From: Candidatus Aminicenantota bacterium
GTDB taxonomy: Bacteria > Acidobacteriota > Aminicenantia > Aminicenantales > Aminicenantaceae
Direction: 5' to 3'
Assembly (NCBI GenBank): GCA_030627155.1
Contig: DAOUSP010000085.1
Span: forward strand, 1-5,955
Length of the DNA stretch: 5,955 nt
The notes under the pieces: generated by a model
Told to the model about the DNA's origin: nothing
The model's input: the letters and a program-made list of their open reading frames with translations, nothing else
Databases searched by the model: none
Program-made: the position numbers and the translations under genes
In this document: positions 5,789 through 5,955 of the stretch, in pieces
Layout of the letters: every line of letters starts with the position of its first letter
Numbering within the stretch: position 1 is the first letter of the stretch

Positions 5789-5955
5789 ATGCCCAGATAT
5801 AAGATTGCAATACTTCCAGGAGACGGTGTAGGAAGAGATGTTATAGAAGCTGCCATGATTGTTTTGAAGAAAATTGAATTAGACGCAGAATATATCAAAG
5901 GAGATATAGGATGGGAATTTTGGTGCAAGGAAGGAAATCCACTTCCTGACCGAAC
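5789..5955 (+). CDS. Isocitrate/isopropylmalate dehydrogenase family protein (5' part, runs off the window)
   Basis: Only the first 55 codons are in the window. The opening KIAILPGDGVGRDVI (5-19) is the classic N-terminus of the NAD(P)-dependent beta-decarboxylating dehydrogenases, and GDIGWEFWCKEGNPLPDR (38-55) is the stretch leading to the first substrate-binding segment. Context (aconitase just upstream, citryl-CoA enzymes before it) points to isocitrate dehydrogenase, converting isocitrate to 2-oxoglutarate + CO2, or the reverse carboxylation. Isopropylmalate or homoisocitrate dehydrogenase cannot be excluded, because the residues that decide substrate and NAD versus NADP lie beyond the end. 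It has a strong ribosome binding site six bases before the ATG. Confidence 0.75.
   Translation, partial: MPRYKIAILPGDGVGRDVIEAAMIVLKKIELDAEYIKGDIGWEFWCKEGNPLPDR

Noticed and set aside
3972..5955. Leucine synthesis genes leuC-leuD-leuB
   Set aside because: Order and families would fit, but there is no isopropylmalate synthase, the small-subunit loop is atypical, and the genes before it act on citrate. Not fully excluded because the dehydrogenase is incomplete.
1..5955. CRISPR arrays, tRNA or rRNA genes, insertion sequences, phage genes
   Set aside because: No regularly spaced repeats, cloverleaf-like segments, transposase motifs or phage proteins are visible. Nearly all the sequence is explained by metabolic genes.

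Overview
The window is a compact, single-strand metabolic operon from a bacterium. Base composition is moderately AT-rich, Shine-Dalgarno sites are strong, GTG and TTG starts occur beside ATG, and two gene pairs share ATGA overlaps. The phylum cannot be fixed from the sequence. The gene content (citryl-CoA synthetase/lyase type enzymes, a two-subunit LeuCD-type aconitase and a Fe-S domain fused to a CoA ligase) suggests an anaerobic or microaerophilic lineage, possibly an uncultured one. Nothing points to a phage, plasmid or insertion sequence.

Layout: bases 1-96 are non-coding or the tail of something upstream and contain an imperfect nested dyad. A near-consensus sigma70-type promoter (97-125) lies just ahead of the first gene. 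The genes, all on the + strand, are: 150-1709, a succinyl-CoA-synthetase-beta-like ATP-grasp CoA ligase with a C-terminal two-cluster ferredoxin domain; 1734-2645, the matching alpha-like subunit with the phosphohistidine site; 2642-3418, a short citrate-synthase-fold protein of the citryl-CoA lyase type; 3419-3952, an HD-domain hydrolase; 3972-5225 and 5222-5728, large and small subunits of a LeuC/LeuD-type aconitase; and 5789 to the window edge, the start of an isocitrate/isopropylmalate dehydrogenase family enzyme.

Read together, the genes make up the six-carbon arm of the citric acid cycle. In the reductive direction: 2-oxoglutarate + CO2 to isocitrate (dehydrogenase), to citrate (aconitase), to citryl-CoA with ATP and CoA (synthetase), to acetyl-CoA + oxaloacetate (lyase). 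In the oxidative direction the same enzymes would make citrate from acetyl-CoA while keeping the thioester energy as ATP or GTP. The gene order beta-alpha-lyase is the same as the domain order of eukaryotic ATP-citrate lyase, so the first three genes look like an unfused form of that enzyme.

The two most unusual points are the FixX-like 2[4Fe-4S] ferredoxin domain fused to the CoA-ligase beta subunit, which gives a non-redox enzyme a redox module, and the intact HD phosphohydrolase set inside an otherwise purely central-carbon operon. All functional assignments rest on motif reading and remembered family features. No database search was run.
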